A stretch of DNA of 64,000 nt from Endosaccharibacter trunci (lineage in GTDB: Bacteria > Pseudomonadota > Alphaproteobacteria > Acetobacterales > Acetobacteraceae): NCBI GenBank assembly GCA_024515975.1, contig JAMSKV010000009.1, positions 1 through 64,000 of the forward strand, in the 5' to 3' direction. Below, piece after piece: positions 1-7,718 of the stretch. Numbering within the stretch: position 1 is the first letter of the stretch; every line of letters begins with the position of its first letter. The notes under the pieces are model-generated. The model was not told where the DNA came from. It made no database searches and saw nothing but the letters and a program-made list of their open reading frames with translations. The position numbers were made by a program, and so were the translations under genes.

Positions 1-273
1 GGGCTCCGGAAGGGCCGAGGCCTGGTCGCCGATCCGGTTCAAAGAGGCGTCCAGGAACCAGGTAGCCCTGTGGCCGTCGTGAAAGCGTAGTTCGAGCAGC
101 TTCACGTCGAGGCCGAGGTCGATCAGCCAAAGCGGCGACCAGCCGAAATTCAAGGCACGAACCGGTTCGTCGCCATTCCGGATCGGTTGGGGCGTGCCCG
201 TCCGGTCGCTTGCCTGAAAGGCGCCATCGATGTGTCGAACGTCGAGACGTACAAAGCTGTGTGGCGGTGTCAT
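1..273 (-). CDS. Hypothetical protein, 3' end cut off by window edge
   Basis: An open frame starts at an ATG whose complement is CAT at 271-273 and runs 91 codons to the window edge without a stop, so the C-terminus lies outside. The visible N-terminal part begins MTPPHSFVRLDVRHIDG and contains FGWSPLWLIDLGLDVKLLEL. I do not recognise a family, and no signal peptide or membrane segment is visible. It lies downstream of the ABC importer operon on the same strand with an 82-base gap, so it could be co-transcribed with it. Function unknown; that it is coding is supported by the uninterrupted frame and normal-looking composition. Confidence 0.5.
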   Translation of the reverse strand, partial: MTPPHSFVRLDVRHIDGAFQASDRTGTPQPIRNGDEPVRALNFGWSPLWLIDLGLDVKLLELRFHDGHRATWFLDASLNRIGDQASALPEP

Positions 274-355
274 GAAGGTTGCCCTCGCGCTACGCATCTC
301 GTCGCGTAGTGTCAGTCTTCCATGAGGATCGCCCGCTTTCAACGGCGATAAGGGT

Positions 356-1693
356 CTAGTCGTCGTCGTCGTCGATGAAGAACTGGTCGGCTTCCTCGTC
401 GAAATCGAACAATTCGGCATAGCGGCCCCAGCCGATCACCGTCTGCAGCGTCTGTCGTGCATAATCCGGCGACATGTGGTCTTCCAGCTCGTCGCGGAAC
501 CGTTCGGCGCGCGCGCGATGATTCCAGCGTTCGTCGAGCACCGATTTGATCGCGCCGACCAGAGCGAGGTTCTGCAGCAGGCTCGCGGCCAGGATGCTCT
601 TGCGTTCGTCACGATCCGCCTGGACGAAGCGCGCTCCCGCCGCGGTCAGCAGGATGTCGCCTTCGGCCAACTCGGCGAATTTCAGCATCTGCAGGCTTTC
701 GCCAAGCGGAAGCAACTCGTCGAGCTCGAGCTGTAGAGCGGCTGCCAGAAGCGGCAGGTCGGCGCGTCCACGATAAGGTTGGTCTGCCAGGGTCTCCATG
801 AGGCCGGCCATCAGGTTCATCGGCAATTCGGGAAGCGCCTGGGCAAAGGCGCGGACTGGCATTCCGCCCGTCGTGGCTGCGGTGTCGACCGGCGGTTCCA
901 CCTCCCGCTTGGTCATCAGCCCGTAGATCCGGTCCACGAACTGCCGGAAGGCGGGATCGTGACGGTTGCGCGGATGTGGGAACGGCACGGTGAGCTCGTG
1001 TGCGACACGTCCCGGATTGGAGGAGAAGACGAGGATGCGGTCGCACATCAGCACGCTTTCCTCGATATTGTGGGTGACGATCAGCACGGCCTTTACCGGC
1101 AGCTTCTTTTCCGACCAGAGCTCGATCAGGTCGGTGCGCAAATTCTCCGCGGTGAGCACGTCGAGAGCGGAAAACGGCTCGTCCATCAGCAGAAGGTCGG
1201 GATGGACAACCAGAGCGCGCGCCAGGCCGACGCGCTGACGCATGCCGCCGGAGAGTTCCTTGGGATAGGCGTTCTCGTAGCCGCCGAGGCCGATCAGGTC
1301 GATCGCTTCCTCCGCCAGGCGCTCGCGCTCGGCGCGATGCACGCCCTTGGCTTCGAGGCCGAGCTCCACGTTGGCCTGCACGGTGAGCCAGGGGAACAGG
1401 GCGAAGGACTGAAACACCATGGCGACGCCCGGTGCGGGCCCCGTGAGTGGCTGGCCGCGCCAGCGCACGTCGCCCGAAGTGGGACGCAGCAGGCCGGAGA
1501 CGATGCGCAGCAGCGTGGACTTGCCCGAGCCGGAGCGTCCCAGCAGGCCGACGATCTCGCCTGCGTGCAGGGTGAGGTCGACGTTGTCCAGCACCACCAG
1601 ATCGGCTGAGCTTTCCTTGTGATAGGCTTGGCGGCATTCGCGAACGCGGACCAGCTCCTCCTGCAGGATCGGAGCGTGCATGGCGGTGTCCAT
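356..1693 (-). CDS. ABC importer ATP-binding protein with C-terminal AAA-associated domain (nitrate/sulfonate/taurine type)
   Basis: ATPase subunit of a NitT/TauT-like ABC importer, 445 residues. The N-terminal ABC domain (about 15-265) shows Walker A GRSGSGKST, signature LSGGMRQR and Walker B LLLMDEPFSALD. The final part (about 290-435) is an extra domain of the AAA-associated C-terminal type found in a subset of these ATPases. The protein ends in a run of aspartates (FFIDDDDD), encoded by a GTC/GAC repeat at the 3' end. The ATG at 1693 has GGGAG-like sequence upstream. It sits 14 bases after the permease gene, so the two form an operon. No substrate-binding protein gene is visible, so the substrate cannot be assigned. 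Confidence 0.88.
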   Translation of the reverse strand: MDTAMHAPILQEELVRVRECRQAYHKESSADLVVLDNVDLTLHAGEIVGLLGRSGSGKSTLLRIVSGLLRPTSGDVRWRGQPLTGPAPGVAMVFQSFALFPWLTVQANVELGLEAKGVHRAERERLAEEAIDLIGLGGYENAYPKELSGGMRQRVGLARALVVHPDLLLMDEPFSALDVLTAENLRTDLIELWSEKKLPVKAVLIVTHNIEESVLMCDRILVFSSNPGRVAHELTVPFPHPRNRHDPAFRQFVDRIYGLMTKREVEPPVDTAATTGGMPVRAFAQALPELPMNLMAGLMETLADQPYRGRADLPLLAAALQLELDELLPLGESLQMLKFAELAEGDILLTAAGARFVQADRDERKSILAASLLQNLALVGAIKSVLDERWNHRARAERFRDELEDHMSPDYARQTLQTVIGWGRYAELFDFDEEADQFFIDDDDD

Positions 1694-1707
1694 GGGTGTG
1701 GGCTCCC

Positions 1708-3462
1708 TCAGGAAAAGGTAAGGCGGCGGCTGGCGAAACTATAAAGTGGACGCCAGAGAACGCGGTTGAACACGATCACGAAGAAGGACATGACGACCAT
1801 GCCGAGGGCGACCTTGGCGGTGGCGCCGGCGGTCGTGGCCTGGGCGATGTAGGAGCCAAGCCCGGTGGCGACGAGCGTCGTGGAGCCCCAACTTGCGATC
1901 TCGGACAGGATGGAGGCGTTCCAGGCGCCGCCGGACGCGGTCAGCGCGCCGGTGACGAAATAAGGGAAAATGCCGGGCAGCATCACCCGATGCCACCAGC
2001 GCCAGCCGCCGATCTGGAAGTTGCGGGCCGCTTCCAGCAGGTCGCCCGGAAAGGCGGCGGCGCCGGCAATGACGTTGAACAGGATGTACCACTGCGTGCC
2101 CAACACCATCAGTGGCGTGAGCCAGATGTTGCTGCTGAGGTGGTAGTGGACGATGCCGACCACGAAGACCGGGTAGGTCAGGTTCGCGGGAAATGCCGCC
2201 AGGAATTGCGCCACGGGCTGCGCGCGTCTCGCCCATTGGGGACGCAGGCCGAGCCAGACGCCGATCGGCACCCAGATCAGCGAGGCCAGCGCGATCATGG
2301 TGACAACGCGGATCATGGTGTAGCAGCCGAGCAGCATGACGTGGCCGATCTCGTGCCACGACAGATTGGCGCGCGCGTAGACCGCCACCTGCCAGCAGGC
2401 AACGGCCACCACGATGCCGAGCATGCCGTACCACAGCCCGTCTCCGACCCGCCCCGGCATCAGGACGCGCTGGCGCGAGGTGGGCCGTGCGCCCAGCGGC
2501 AGGCCGCCCACGGAGGTCAGCATATCGCCGAACAGGCGCGAGGCGCGGTTCAGCAGACGCGTGCGTCGCAGCAGCGCCAGCATCCAGGGATCCTCGGCCA
2601 CGGCGCCTGCCGTCGTTTCCATGCGGAATCGCGCGGACCACGCCACGAGCGGGCGGAACAGGATCTGGTCGTAGATCAGGATCACCACCAGCATGGTGAC
2701 GATGGCCTCGATCACCGCCCAGAGATCCTTCTTCGCGACGGCCTCGGCGATGAAGGAGCCGACGCCCGGCAGGACGAACGAGGTGTTGCCGACGGTGACG
2801 GCCTCGGAAGCGACCACCATGAACCATCCGCCGGACATGCTCATCATGGTGTTCCACACCAGCCCGGGCATGGCGTAGGGCACTTCGAGCCGCCAGAAGC
2901 GCTGCCAGGAGGACAGGCCGAAGCCGCGCGAGACCTCGTTGAGATCGGACGGCACGGTCTTGAGGGACTGGTACATGGAGAAGGCCATGTTCCAGGCCTG
3001 CGAGGTGAAGATGGTGAAGATCACGGCGAGTTCGGCGCCCAGCACGCGGCCGGGGAACAGGCTCATGAAGAATACGACGGTGAAGGTCAGGAAGCCGAGG
3101 ATCGGGATCGACTGGAGGATGTCGAGGATCGGCACCAGAAGCGCGCCGACCCTTCGGCTCTTTGCCGCCCATACCGCGTAGGTGAAGGTGAAGAGCAGGG
3201 AGGCGAGCAGGGCCGCGAACATGCGCAGCGTGGTGCGCACCGCATAGGCGGGCAGATAGGCCGGGTCGAGATGGATTTCCGTGGCGCCGGGGGCCGAAAG
3301 CGGAGCGAAGGTGTGGCGCGCGACCGACGCCACCGCCACCGCCATGCCCAGCAACAGCGCGATCGCCACGAAATCGAACACGTTGGGCTTGGTTTCGACG
3401 GACGGATTGGCCGGGACGCCGATGCCGGGCACGCGCAGGTTGGCGAAGCGCATTTGCAGCAT
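1708..3462 (-). CDS. ABC importer permease, two permease domains fused in one chain
   Basis: Inner-membrane permease of 584 residues with two BPD_transp_1-type domains in tandem. Each half has its own EAA loop: EVSRGFGLSSWQRFWRLEVP near residue 180 and EAARNFQIGGWRWW near residue 460. Hydrophobic segments fill both halves (for example FVAIALLLGMAVAVA near the N-terminus). Usual family permeases are about 250-280 residues and dimerise, so this chain probably forms the whole transmembrane channel alone. The ATG at 3462 has GAGG four bases upstream. It is transcribed before the ATPase gene. Substrate unknown; nitrate, sulfonate, taurine or a related anion are family possibilities. Confidence 0.87.
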   Translation of the reverse strand: MLQMRFANLRVPGIGVPANPSVETKPNVFDFVAIALLLGMAVAVASVARHTFAPLSAPGATEIHLDPAYLPAYAVRTTLRMFAALLASLLFTFTYAVWAAKSRRVGALLVPILDILQSIPILGFLTFTVVFFMSLFPGRVLGAELAVIFTIFTSQAWNMAFSMYQSLKTVPSDLNEVSRGFGLSSWQRFWRLEVPYAMPGLVWNTMMSMSGGWFMVVASEAVTVGNTSFVLPGVGSFIAEAVAKKDLWAVIEAIVTMLVVILIYDQILFRPLVAWSARFRMETTAGAVAEDPWMLALLRRTRLLNRASRLFGDMLTSVGGLPLGARPTSRQRVLMPGRVGDGLWYGMLGIVVAVACWQVAVYARANLSWHEIGHVMLLGCYTMIRVVTMIALASLIWVPIGVWLGLRPQWARRAQPVAQFLAAFPANLTYPVFVVGIVHYHLSSNIWLTPLMVLGTQWYILFNVIAGAAAFPGDLLEAARNFQIGGWRWWHRVMLPGIFPYFVTGALTASGGAWNASILSEIASWGSTTLVATGLGSYIAQATTAGATAKVALGMVVMSFFVIVFNRVLWRPLYSFASRRLTFS

Positions 3463-3523
3463 GGAGCCTCGTTGGGTGCGACCGTTGCGTTCCGGAGCGG
3501 ATGGTCGGCCTTTACCGCACCCG

Positions 3524-3545
3524 TTGCGGGGCCGCCAGCCCGCAA
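3524..3545 (-). terminator. Hairpin between dut and the ABC permease, possible weak terminator
   Basis: TTGCGGG (3524-3530) pairs perfectly with CCCGCAA (3539-3545) around an 8-base loop. It lies in the 133-base gap after dut. There is no T-run, so an intrinsic terminator is only a possibility. Confidence 0.25.
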
Positions 3546-3595
3546 GGGCCGGCCGTTCGTGACGTTCGCGTTGCGGGGAGACTCCGCCGCCGGGC

Positions 3596-4051
3596 TCAGT
3601 GTCCCGTGCTGCCGAAGCCGCCCGCGGCCCGGTCGGTCTCGTCCAGTTCCGCCACCTCGTCCCACACGGCGCGCAGTACCGGCGCCAGTACCGCCTGGGC
3701 GATGCGCGTGCCGCGCTCGATGCGGAAGGGCGCGTCGCCGGCGTTCATGACGATCACCTTCAGCTCGCCGCGATAATCCTCGTCGATCGTGCCGGGCGCG
3801 TTGGGCAGGACGATGCCGTGCTTGAAGGCGAGGCCGGAGCGAGGCCGGATCTGCAACTCGTGGCCGGGCGGGAGCGCCATGACGAGGCCGGTCGGCACCA
3901 GGATGCGCGCGCCGGGTTCGAGCAGGATCGGCTGGTCGATGGCGGCCAGCAGGTCCATGCCGGCAGCGCCTGCGGTTTCGTAGCCCGGCAAGGGCAGTCC
4001 CTCAGCGTGCGGCAGGCGTCGCACGCGGATACTGCGTGTCGGTGCGGTCAT
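3596..4051 (-). CDS. dut: Deoxyuridine 5'-triphosphate nucleotidohydrolase (dUTPase)
   Basis: Hydrolyses dUTP to dUMP and pyrophosphate, keeping uracil out of DNA and supplying dUMP for thymidylate synthesis; a trimeric cytoplasmic enzyme. All five family motifs are visible in 151 residues: [35 protein letters not shown] and the C-terminal GGFGSTG. The frame is open further upstream, but that part would overlap coaBC and is low-complexity; the ATG at 4051 gives a normal-length protein starting [10 protein letters not shown]. It follows coaBC by 43 bases on the same strand, a common dfp-dut pairing in bacteria. Confidence 0.95.
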   Translation of the reverse strand: MTAPTRSIRVRRLPHAEGLPLPGYETAGAAGMDLLAAIDQPILLEPGARILVPTGLVMALPPGHELQIRPRSGLAFKHGIVLPNAPGTIDEDYRGELKVIVMNAGDAPFRIERGTRIAQAVLAPVLRAVWDEVAELDETDRAAGGFGSTGH

Positions 4052-4094
4052 CGGGTGGGGTCCTGGATCGTGGGGTGGTGGGGGGCTCAGGCAA

Positions 4095-5312
4095 TCAGGG
4101 TGCGAAACGGGCGGCGATCCTGTCGGCGAGGCAGTTGGCGACGTCGTTCTTGGGCAGGCGCGGCCAGGTCTCGGTGCCGTCGCGCGTGAGGAGATGCACC
4201 TCGTTATGGTCGCCGCCCATGATTCCGTTGCCATCGGCAACGTCGTTGGCGACGATCCAGTCGCAGCCCTTGCGGTCGAGCTTGGCGGCGGCGTTGCGGA
4301 GCAGGTCGTCGGTTTCGGCGGCGAAGCCGACCACGAGCGCCGGACGGTTCGGGCCGGGGGCGGAAAGATGGGCGAGGATGTCGGGGTTCAGCGCGAGAGG
4401 CAATGGTTCTGGCGTTTCGCCCGGGCGTTTCTTGAGCTTGCGGCCGGCCTCGTGCGCGGCCCGCCAATCGGCGACGGCGGCGGTCAGCACGGCGATATCG
4501 GCCGGCAGGGCGGCCTCGCAGGCGGCCAGCATCTCTCGCGCGGTCTCGACGTCGATGCGGTCGACGCCCGGCGGGGCGGTGAGGGCGGTCGGGCCGCTGA
4601 CCAGCGTGACGCGGGCGCCGCGCGCGGCGAGGGCGGCGGCGATGGCGTAGCCCTGACGGCCGGAGGAGCGGTTGGCGATGTAGCGCACAGGGTCGATCGG
4701 CTCGTGCGTCGGCCCGGCGGTGACGAGGGCGTGCCGTCCGGCGAGAGACCGCTTCGGAGCAAGCCGCTCGGCGATGGCGCGGAGGATCTCGGGCGGTTCG
4801 GCCAGACGGCCGGGGCCGAACTCGTTGCAGGCCATGATGCCCTCGCCGGGGCCGACGAAGGCCACGCCCCGCGCGCGCAACGTGACGAGGTTGTGCTGCG
4901 TGGCGGGGTGCAGCCACATGCGCACGTTCATGGCCGGGGCGGCCAGGACCGGCGTGTCGGTGGCGAGCAGCAGGGTGGAGGCCAGGTCGGACGCCATGCC
5001 CGCGGCCATTCTGGCGAGCAGGTCGGCGGAGGCGGGGCAGATCACCAGAAGGTCCGCGGAGCGGGATAGGGCGATATGGCCCATCTCGCTTTCATCCGTG
5101 AGCGACCAGAGGGTGGTGTGCACCGGATTGCCGCTGAGGGCCTGCAGGCTGAGCGGGGTGACGAACTGCGCGCCGGCCTCCGTCAGGACGCAGCGCACCG
5201 TGCAGCCTTCGGCGGTGAGCAGGCGAATCAGTTCCAGCGCCTTGTAGGCGGCGATGCCGCCGGAGACGATCAGCAGCACGCTCTTCCCATGAAGCGTGCC
5301 GGCGGCGCTCAC
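4095..5312 (-). CDS. coaBC: Bifunctional phosphopantothenoylcysteine decarboxylase/phosphopantothenate-cysteine ligase
   Basis: Catalyses two steps of coenzyme A synthesis: CoaB joins cysteine to 4'-phosphopantothenate and CoaC decarboxylates the product using FMN. The N-terminal CoaC half shows [14 protein letters not shown], the His region [19 protein letters not shown], and APAMNVRMW. The substrate-clamp region reads [13 protein letters not shown]. The CoaB half begins at [15 protein letters not shown] and has AAVADW and RKLKK. A much longer open frame exists, but the GTG at 5312, overlapping the TGA of ubiE, gives 405 residues, the normal family length; no in-frame ATG precedes the conserved part. 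Middle gene of ubiE-coaBC-dut. Confidence 0.94.
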   Translation of the reverse strand: MSAAGTLHGKSVLLIVSGGIAAYKALELIRLLTAEGCTVRCVLTEAGAQFVTPLSLQALSGNPVHTTLWSLTDESEMGHIALSRSADLLVICPASADLLARMAAGMASDLASTLLLATDTPVLAAPAMNVRMWLHPATQHNLVTLRARGVAFVGPGEGIMACNEFGPGRLAEPPEILRAIAERLAPKRSLAGRHALVTAGPTHEPIDPVRYIANRSSGRQGYAIAAALAARGARVTLVSGPTALTAPPGVDRIDVETAREMLAACEAALPADIAVLTAAVADWRAAHEAGRKLKKRPGETPEPLPLALNPDILAHLSAPGPNRPALVVGFAAETDDLLRNAAAKLDRKGCDWIVANDVADGNGIMGGDHNEVHLLTRDGTETWPRLPKNDVANCLADRIAARFAP

Positions 5313-6085
5313 AGGTGCCAGCCCGAATGGATCGCGGCGATGCCGCCCGACAGGTTGCGCACCGAGACCCGACCGAGCCCTGCCTTGCGCATCATGGTGG
5401 CGAGCGTGTCCTGATCCGGGAACATGCGGATGCTTTCGGCCAGATACCGGTAGCTTTCGGAATCGCCGGCAATGGCCTGTCCGAGCCTGGGTAGGACCTG
5501 GAAGGACCAGGCATCGTAGACCGGCGCCAGCGCCGCGACCTGCACGCGGGAGAATTCGAGACAGTGGAAGCGTCCGCCCGGCCTGAGCACGCGGCGGGCC
5601 TCGGCCAGCACGGCATCCTTGTCGGTGCAGTTGCGCAGGCCGAACGCCATGGACACGCGGTCCACGGAGCGGTCCGGAAGCGGCAGGCGTTCCGCGTCGG
5701 CGACCAGGAAGCGGAGATCGGCGACCAGGGCGCGCTCCACGGCGCGGGTGCGGCCGACGCCCAGCATGGCGGCGTTGATGTCGCTGAGAATCGCGGGGCC
5801 GCCGCCGGAGCGGAGCCAGCCGAACGCGATGTCGCCCGTGCCGCCGGCTAGGTCGAGCAGGGAGAGATGCGGGCGCGGTCCCAGGGTCTGGATGAAGATC
5901 CGCTTCCAGGCGCGGTGGATGCCCAGAGACATGAGGTCGTTCATCAGGTCGTATTTGGGCGCGACGCTGTCGAACACCGCGCGCACCATGGGCTTCTTCT
6001 CGTCCAGCGGGACGTCGCGGAAGCCGAAATCGGTGGTGGCGCCCGAGGGGAGGTCGTGCGGGCTGGGCAGGGAATTGTCGCTCAT
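5309..6085 (-). CDS. ubiE: Ubiquinone/menaquinone biosynthesis C-methyltransferase
   Basis: SAM-dependent methyltransferase that adds the ring C-methyl group in ubiquinone synthesis (and in menaquinone synthesis where present). Motifs: VAPKYDLMNDLMSLG, the SAM-binding LLDLAGGTGDIAF, and AFGLRNCTDKDAVLAEARR followed by VLRPGGRF. The start at 6085 (MSDNSLPSPHD) gives 258 residues; an upstream extension in the open frame would run into mutM on the other strand and lacks conservation. AGGGA lies just upstream of the ATG. First gene of the ubiE-coaBC-dut unit, divergent from mutM with only 27 bases between them. Confidence 0.94.
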   Translation of the reverse strand: MSDNSLPSPHDLPSGATTDFGFRDVPLDEKKPMVRAVFDSVAPKYDLMNDLMSLGIHRAWKRIFIQTLGPRPHLSLLDLAGGTGDIAFGWLRSGGGPAILSDINAAMLGVGRTRAVERALVADLRFLVADAERLPLPDRSVDRVSMAFGLRNCTDKDAVLAEARRVLRPGGRFHCLEFSRVQVAALAPVYDAWSFQVLPRLGQAIAGDSESYRYLAESIRMFPDQDTLATMMRKAGLGRVSVRNLSGGIAAIHSGWHL

Positions 6086-6112
6086 CGGTCCCTTGTATAG
6101 CCTGCCGGGCCC
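6086..6112. promoter_or_regulatory. Very short divergent ubiE/mutM intergenic region with a TATA-like core
   Basis: Only 27 bases separate the ubiE and mutM starts. The core reads TATAGC toward mutM and CTATAC toward ubiE, both plausible -10 hexamers. Any -35 element would have to lie inside the opposing gene. Leaders would be very short in both directions. Inferred from sequence only. Confidence 0.35.
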
Positions 6113-6961
6113 ATGCCGGAACTCCCCGAAGTCGAGACAGTGATGCGCGGGATGCGCGCGCATCTCGAAGGTCACACCATCGTTCGCGCCGATTTGCGCC
6201 GCCCAGATCTGCGCTGGGCGATGCCGCCCGGGCTGGCGGACCGCTTGCGCGGCGCACAGGTGCAGGATTTCCGCCGTCGCGGGAAATACATCCTAATGCG
6301 GCTGGACGGCGGCGACAGCGTGCTGTGGCATCTGGGCATGTCCGGGCGGATTCACCTGACGCGTCTGGACGCGGTGGAGGAGGTCTCGGTCGGCCCGCAC
6401 GAGCACGTTGTGATCGAAACCGAGCAGGGGTGCCGGCTGGGGCTGGTGGACCCGCGCCGGTTCGGGGCGGTGGATCTGATGCCAACGGCGGAGGAGGACC
6501 GGCACCGCCTCCTGGCCGGGCTGGGGCCGGAGCCGCTGGAGGCCGGGTTCACGACGCGGTGTCTGCAGGACGCGTTCGCGGGACGGCGAACCTCGTTGAA
6601 GGCGGCGCTGCTGGACCAGCGCATCGTGGCAGGCCTCGGCAATATATATGTGTGCGAGGCGCTGTTCCGGGCGGGCCTTTCCCCGGAGCGCGCGGCGGGC
6701 ACGGTGAGCCGCCCGGCGATCGCCCGTCTGGTGACGGCGATTCGGGCGGTGCTGACCGAGGCGATCGCCGCCGGTGGATCGTCGCTGCGGGATTACGTGC
6801 AGCCGGACGGGGAGTTGGGCTACTTCCAGCACAACTGGCGGGTCTATGGCCGGGAGGGCGAGGCTTGCCCGGAATGCCCAGGGAAACCGGGCTGCGAAGG
6901 CGTCCGTCGCATCGTTCAGAGCGGCCGGAGCACGTTCTTCTGTCCGTCACGGCAGGCGTGA
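6113..6961 (+). CDS. mutM: Formamidopyrimidine-DNA glycosylase (Fpg)
   Basis: Bifunctional DNA glycosylase/AP lyase that removes 8-oxoguanine and formamidopyrimidines. The mature N-terminus PELPEVETV carries the catalytic proline and glutamate. The middle has [18 protein letters not shown], the helix-two-turn-helix region. The zinc-finger end has cysteines in [10 protein letters not shown] and a final FFCPSRQ. This finger is spaced slightly differently from the classic CxxC-x16-CxxC: the visible cysteines are CPEC, PGC and FFC. 282 residues, normal for the family. Start fixed by the required Met-Pro. Upstream of rpsT on the same strand. Confidence 0.95.
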   Translation: MPELPEVETVMRGMRAHLEGHTIVRADLRRPDLRWAMPPGLADRLRGAQVQDFRRRGKYILMRLDGGDSVLWHLGMSGRIHLTRLDAVEEVSVGPHEHVVIETEQGCRLGLVDPRRFGAVDLMPTAEEDRHRLLAGLGPEPLEAGFTTRCLQDAFAGRRTSLKAALLDQRIVAGLGNIYVCEALFRAGLSPERAAGTVSRPAIARLVTAIRAVLTEAIAAGGSSLRDYVQPDGELGYFQHNWRVYGREGEACPECPGKPGCEGVRRIVQSGRSTFFCPSRQA

Positions 6962-6983
6962 TCGGAACGCCGAACGGGTTTCC

Positions 6984-7012
6984 TTGACTTGGGCGCGGGC
7001 TGTGAACTAGAA
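6984..7012 (+). promoter_or_regulatory. Predicted sigma-70 promoter for rpsT
   Basis: TTGACT at 6984-6989, a 17-base spacer, and CTAGAA at 7007-7012 make a good vegetative-type promoter just after mutM. The predicted transcript start is near 7019, giving a leader of about 85 bases before rpsT. Pattern match only. Confidence 0.55.
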
Positions 7013-7103
7013 GTCCGACCCTTCGCCGGGGTTGCCGTTTGTTCTCGTTCACGCGGGATGGAGTGGCCACCGGCTCATTGACGCGCTTACAGAACAGAGA
7101 GCC

Positions 7104-7373
7104 ATGGCGAACACCGCATCCGCGCGCAAGCGCATCCGGCAGACCGAAGTCCGCACCGCCCGCAACGCAGCCCGCAAGTCGCGCATGCGCACCTTCATCA
7201 AGAAGGTCGAGACCGCGATCGCGTCCGGCGACAAGGAGCAGGCCGCTGCCGCCCTTCGCGCGGCGCAGCCGGAGATGCAGCGCGCGGCCGGCAAGGGCGT
7301 GGCCCATGCCAACACCATCTCGCGCAAGATCTCCCGCCTGAGCGCCCGCATCAAGGCGATCGCGACCGCCTGA
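7104..7373 (+). CDS. rpsT: 30S ribosomal protein S20
   Basis: Primary 16S rRNA-binding protein of the small subunit, 89 residues, lysine/arginine/alanine-rich and helical, starting [18 protein letters not shown]. The open frame extends upstream to 7032, but the conserved S20 N-terminus begins at ATG 7104. A good promoter lies upstream and a strong hairpin terminator follows, so it appears to be a single-gene unit. Its place directly before dnaA matches other alphaproteobacteria. Confidence 0.96.
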   Translation: MANTASARKRIRQTEVRTARNAARKSRMRTFIKKVETAIASGDKEQAAAALRAAQPEMQRAAGKGVAHANTISRKISRLSARIKAIATA

Positions 7374-7423
7374 TCCGCGCTTCAACGCCGGTTTCCCGTG
7401 GCGTTGGAAGAGTCGATTTTTTG

Positions 7424-7456
7424 AAACGGCCCGTGCGGCGACGCACGGGCCGTTTT
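7424..7456 (+). terminator. rpsT: Rho-independent terminator after rpsT
   Basis: AACGGCCCGTGCG (7425-7437) pairs perfectly over 13 bases with 7442-7454 around a GCGA tetraloop of GNRA type. The hairpin ends in TTTT (7453-7456), partly inside the stem. It lies 50 bases after the rpsT stop. Confidence 0.85.
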
Positions 7457-7470
7457 CGTTCTTGCCCTGA

Positions 7471-7507
7471 TGGAACACGCTTTCCGGCAACTTCGTTGTA
7501 TGTTCCA
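7471..7507. repeat. Nested dyad upstream of dnaA
   Basis: TGGAACA (7471-7477) and TGTTCCA (7501-7507) are perfect inverted arms. Between them CAAC-TTC-GTTG (7488-7498) forms a smaller hairpin. It could be an operator for a dimeric regulator or an RNA structure in the dnaA leader. No family of binding protein is recognised. Confidence 0.4.
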
Positions 7508-7718
7508 CACGTGATTCGCCGGTGGCCGGAGAGTGCTTCGCAAGGCGGTTTTGTGACCAGATTCCCGTTGCTTCGGACGAGTCGCGGTTCTATCGTCCGG
7601 AACGGTCGCTGGACCGACAAGGCCTGTCGCAAACGGCAATCCCCTTCTTGCCACGTTCGTTTCGACCGTGTTTCGCGGATGGGAAAGCTGTGTTCTGGGA
7701 ATTGAGAGCCGTTCGGTG

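Larger units (their letters stand above)
7374..7718 (+). other. rpsT-dnaA intergenic region (345 bases), no gene
   Basis: Holds the rpsT terminator (7424-7456), a nested dyad (7471-7507) and presumably the dnaA promoter and leader. Read-through frames here lack conservation. I found no match to the DnaA box consensus TTATNCACA and no clearly AT-rich stretch, so I do not call an origin here. Confidence 0.6.

Noticed and set aside
1696-3750. 684-codon plus-strand frame over the ABC permease
   Set aside because: Composition is His/Gly/Arg/Asp-rich as expected for an antisense frame of a membrane protein gene.
4095-6485. Very long minus-strand frame covering coaBC plus 390 extra codons
   Set aside because: The upstream part lies over ubiE and mutM in other frames and is Arg/Pro/Ala-rich shadow sequence; only the part from 5312 is CoaBC.
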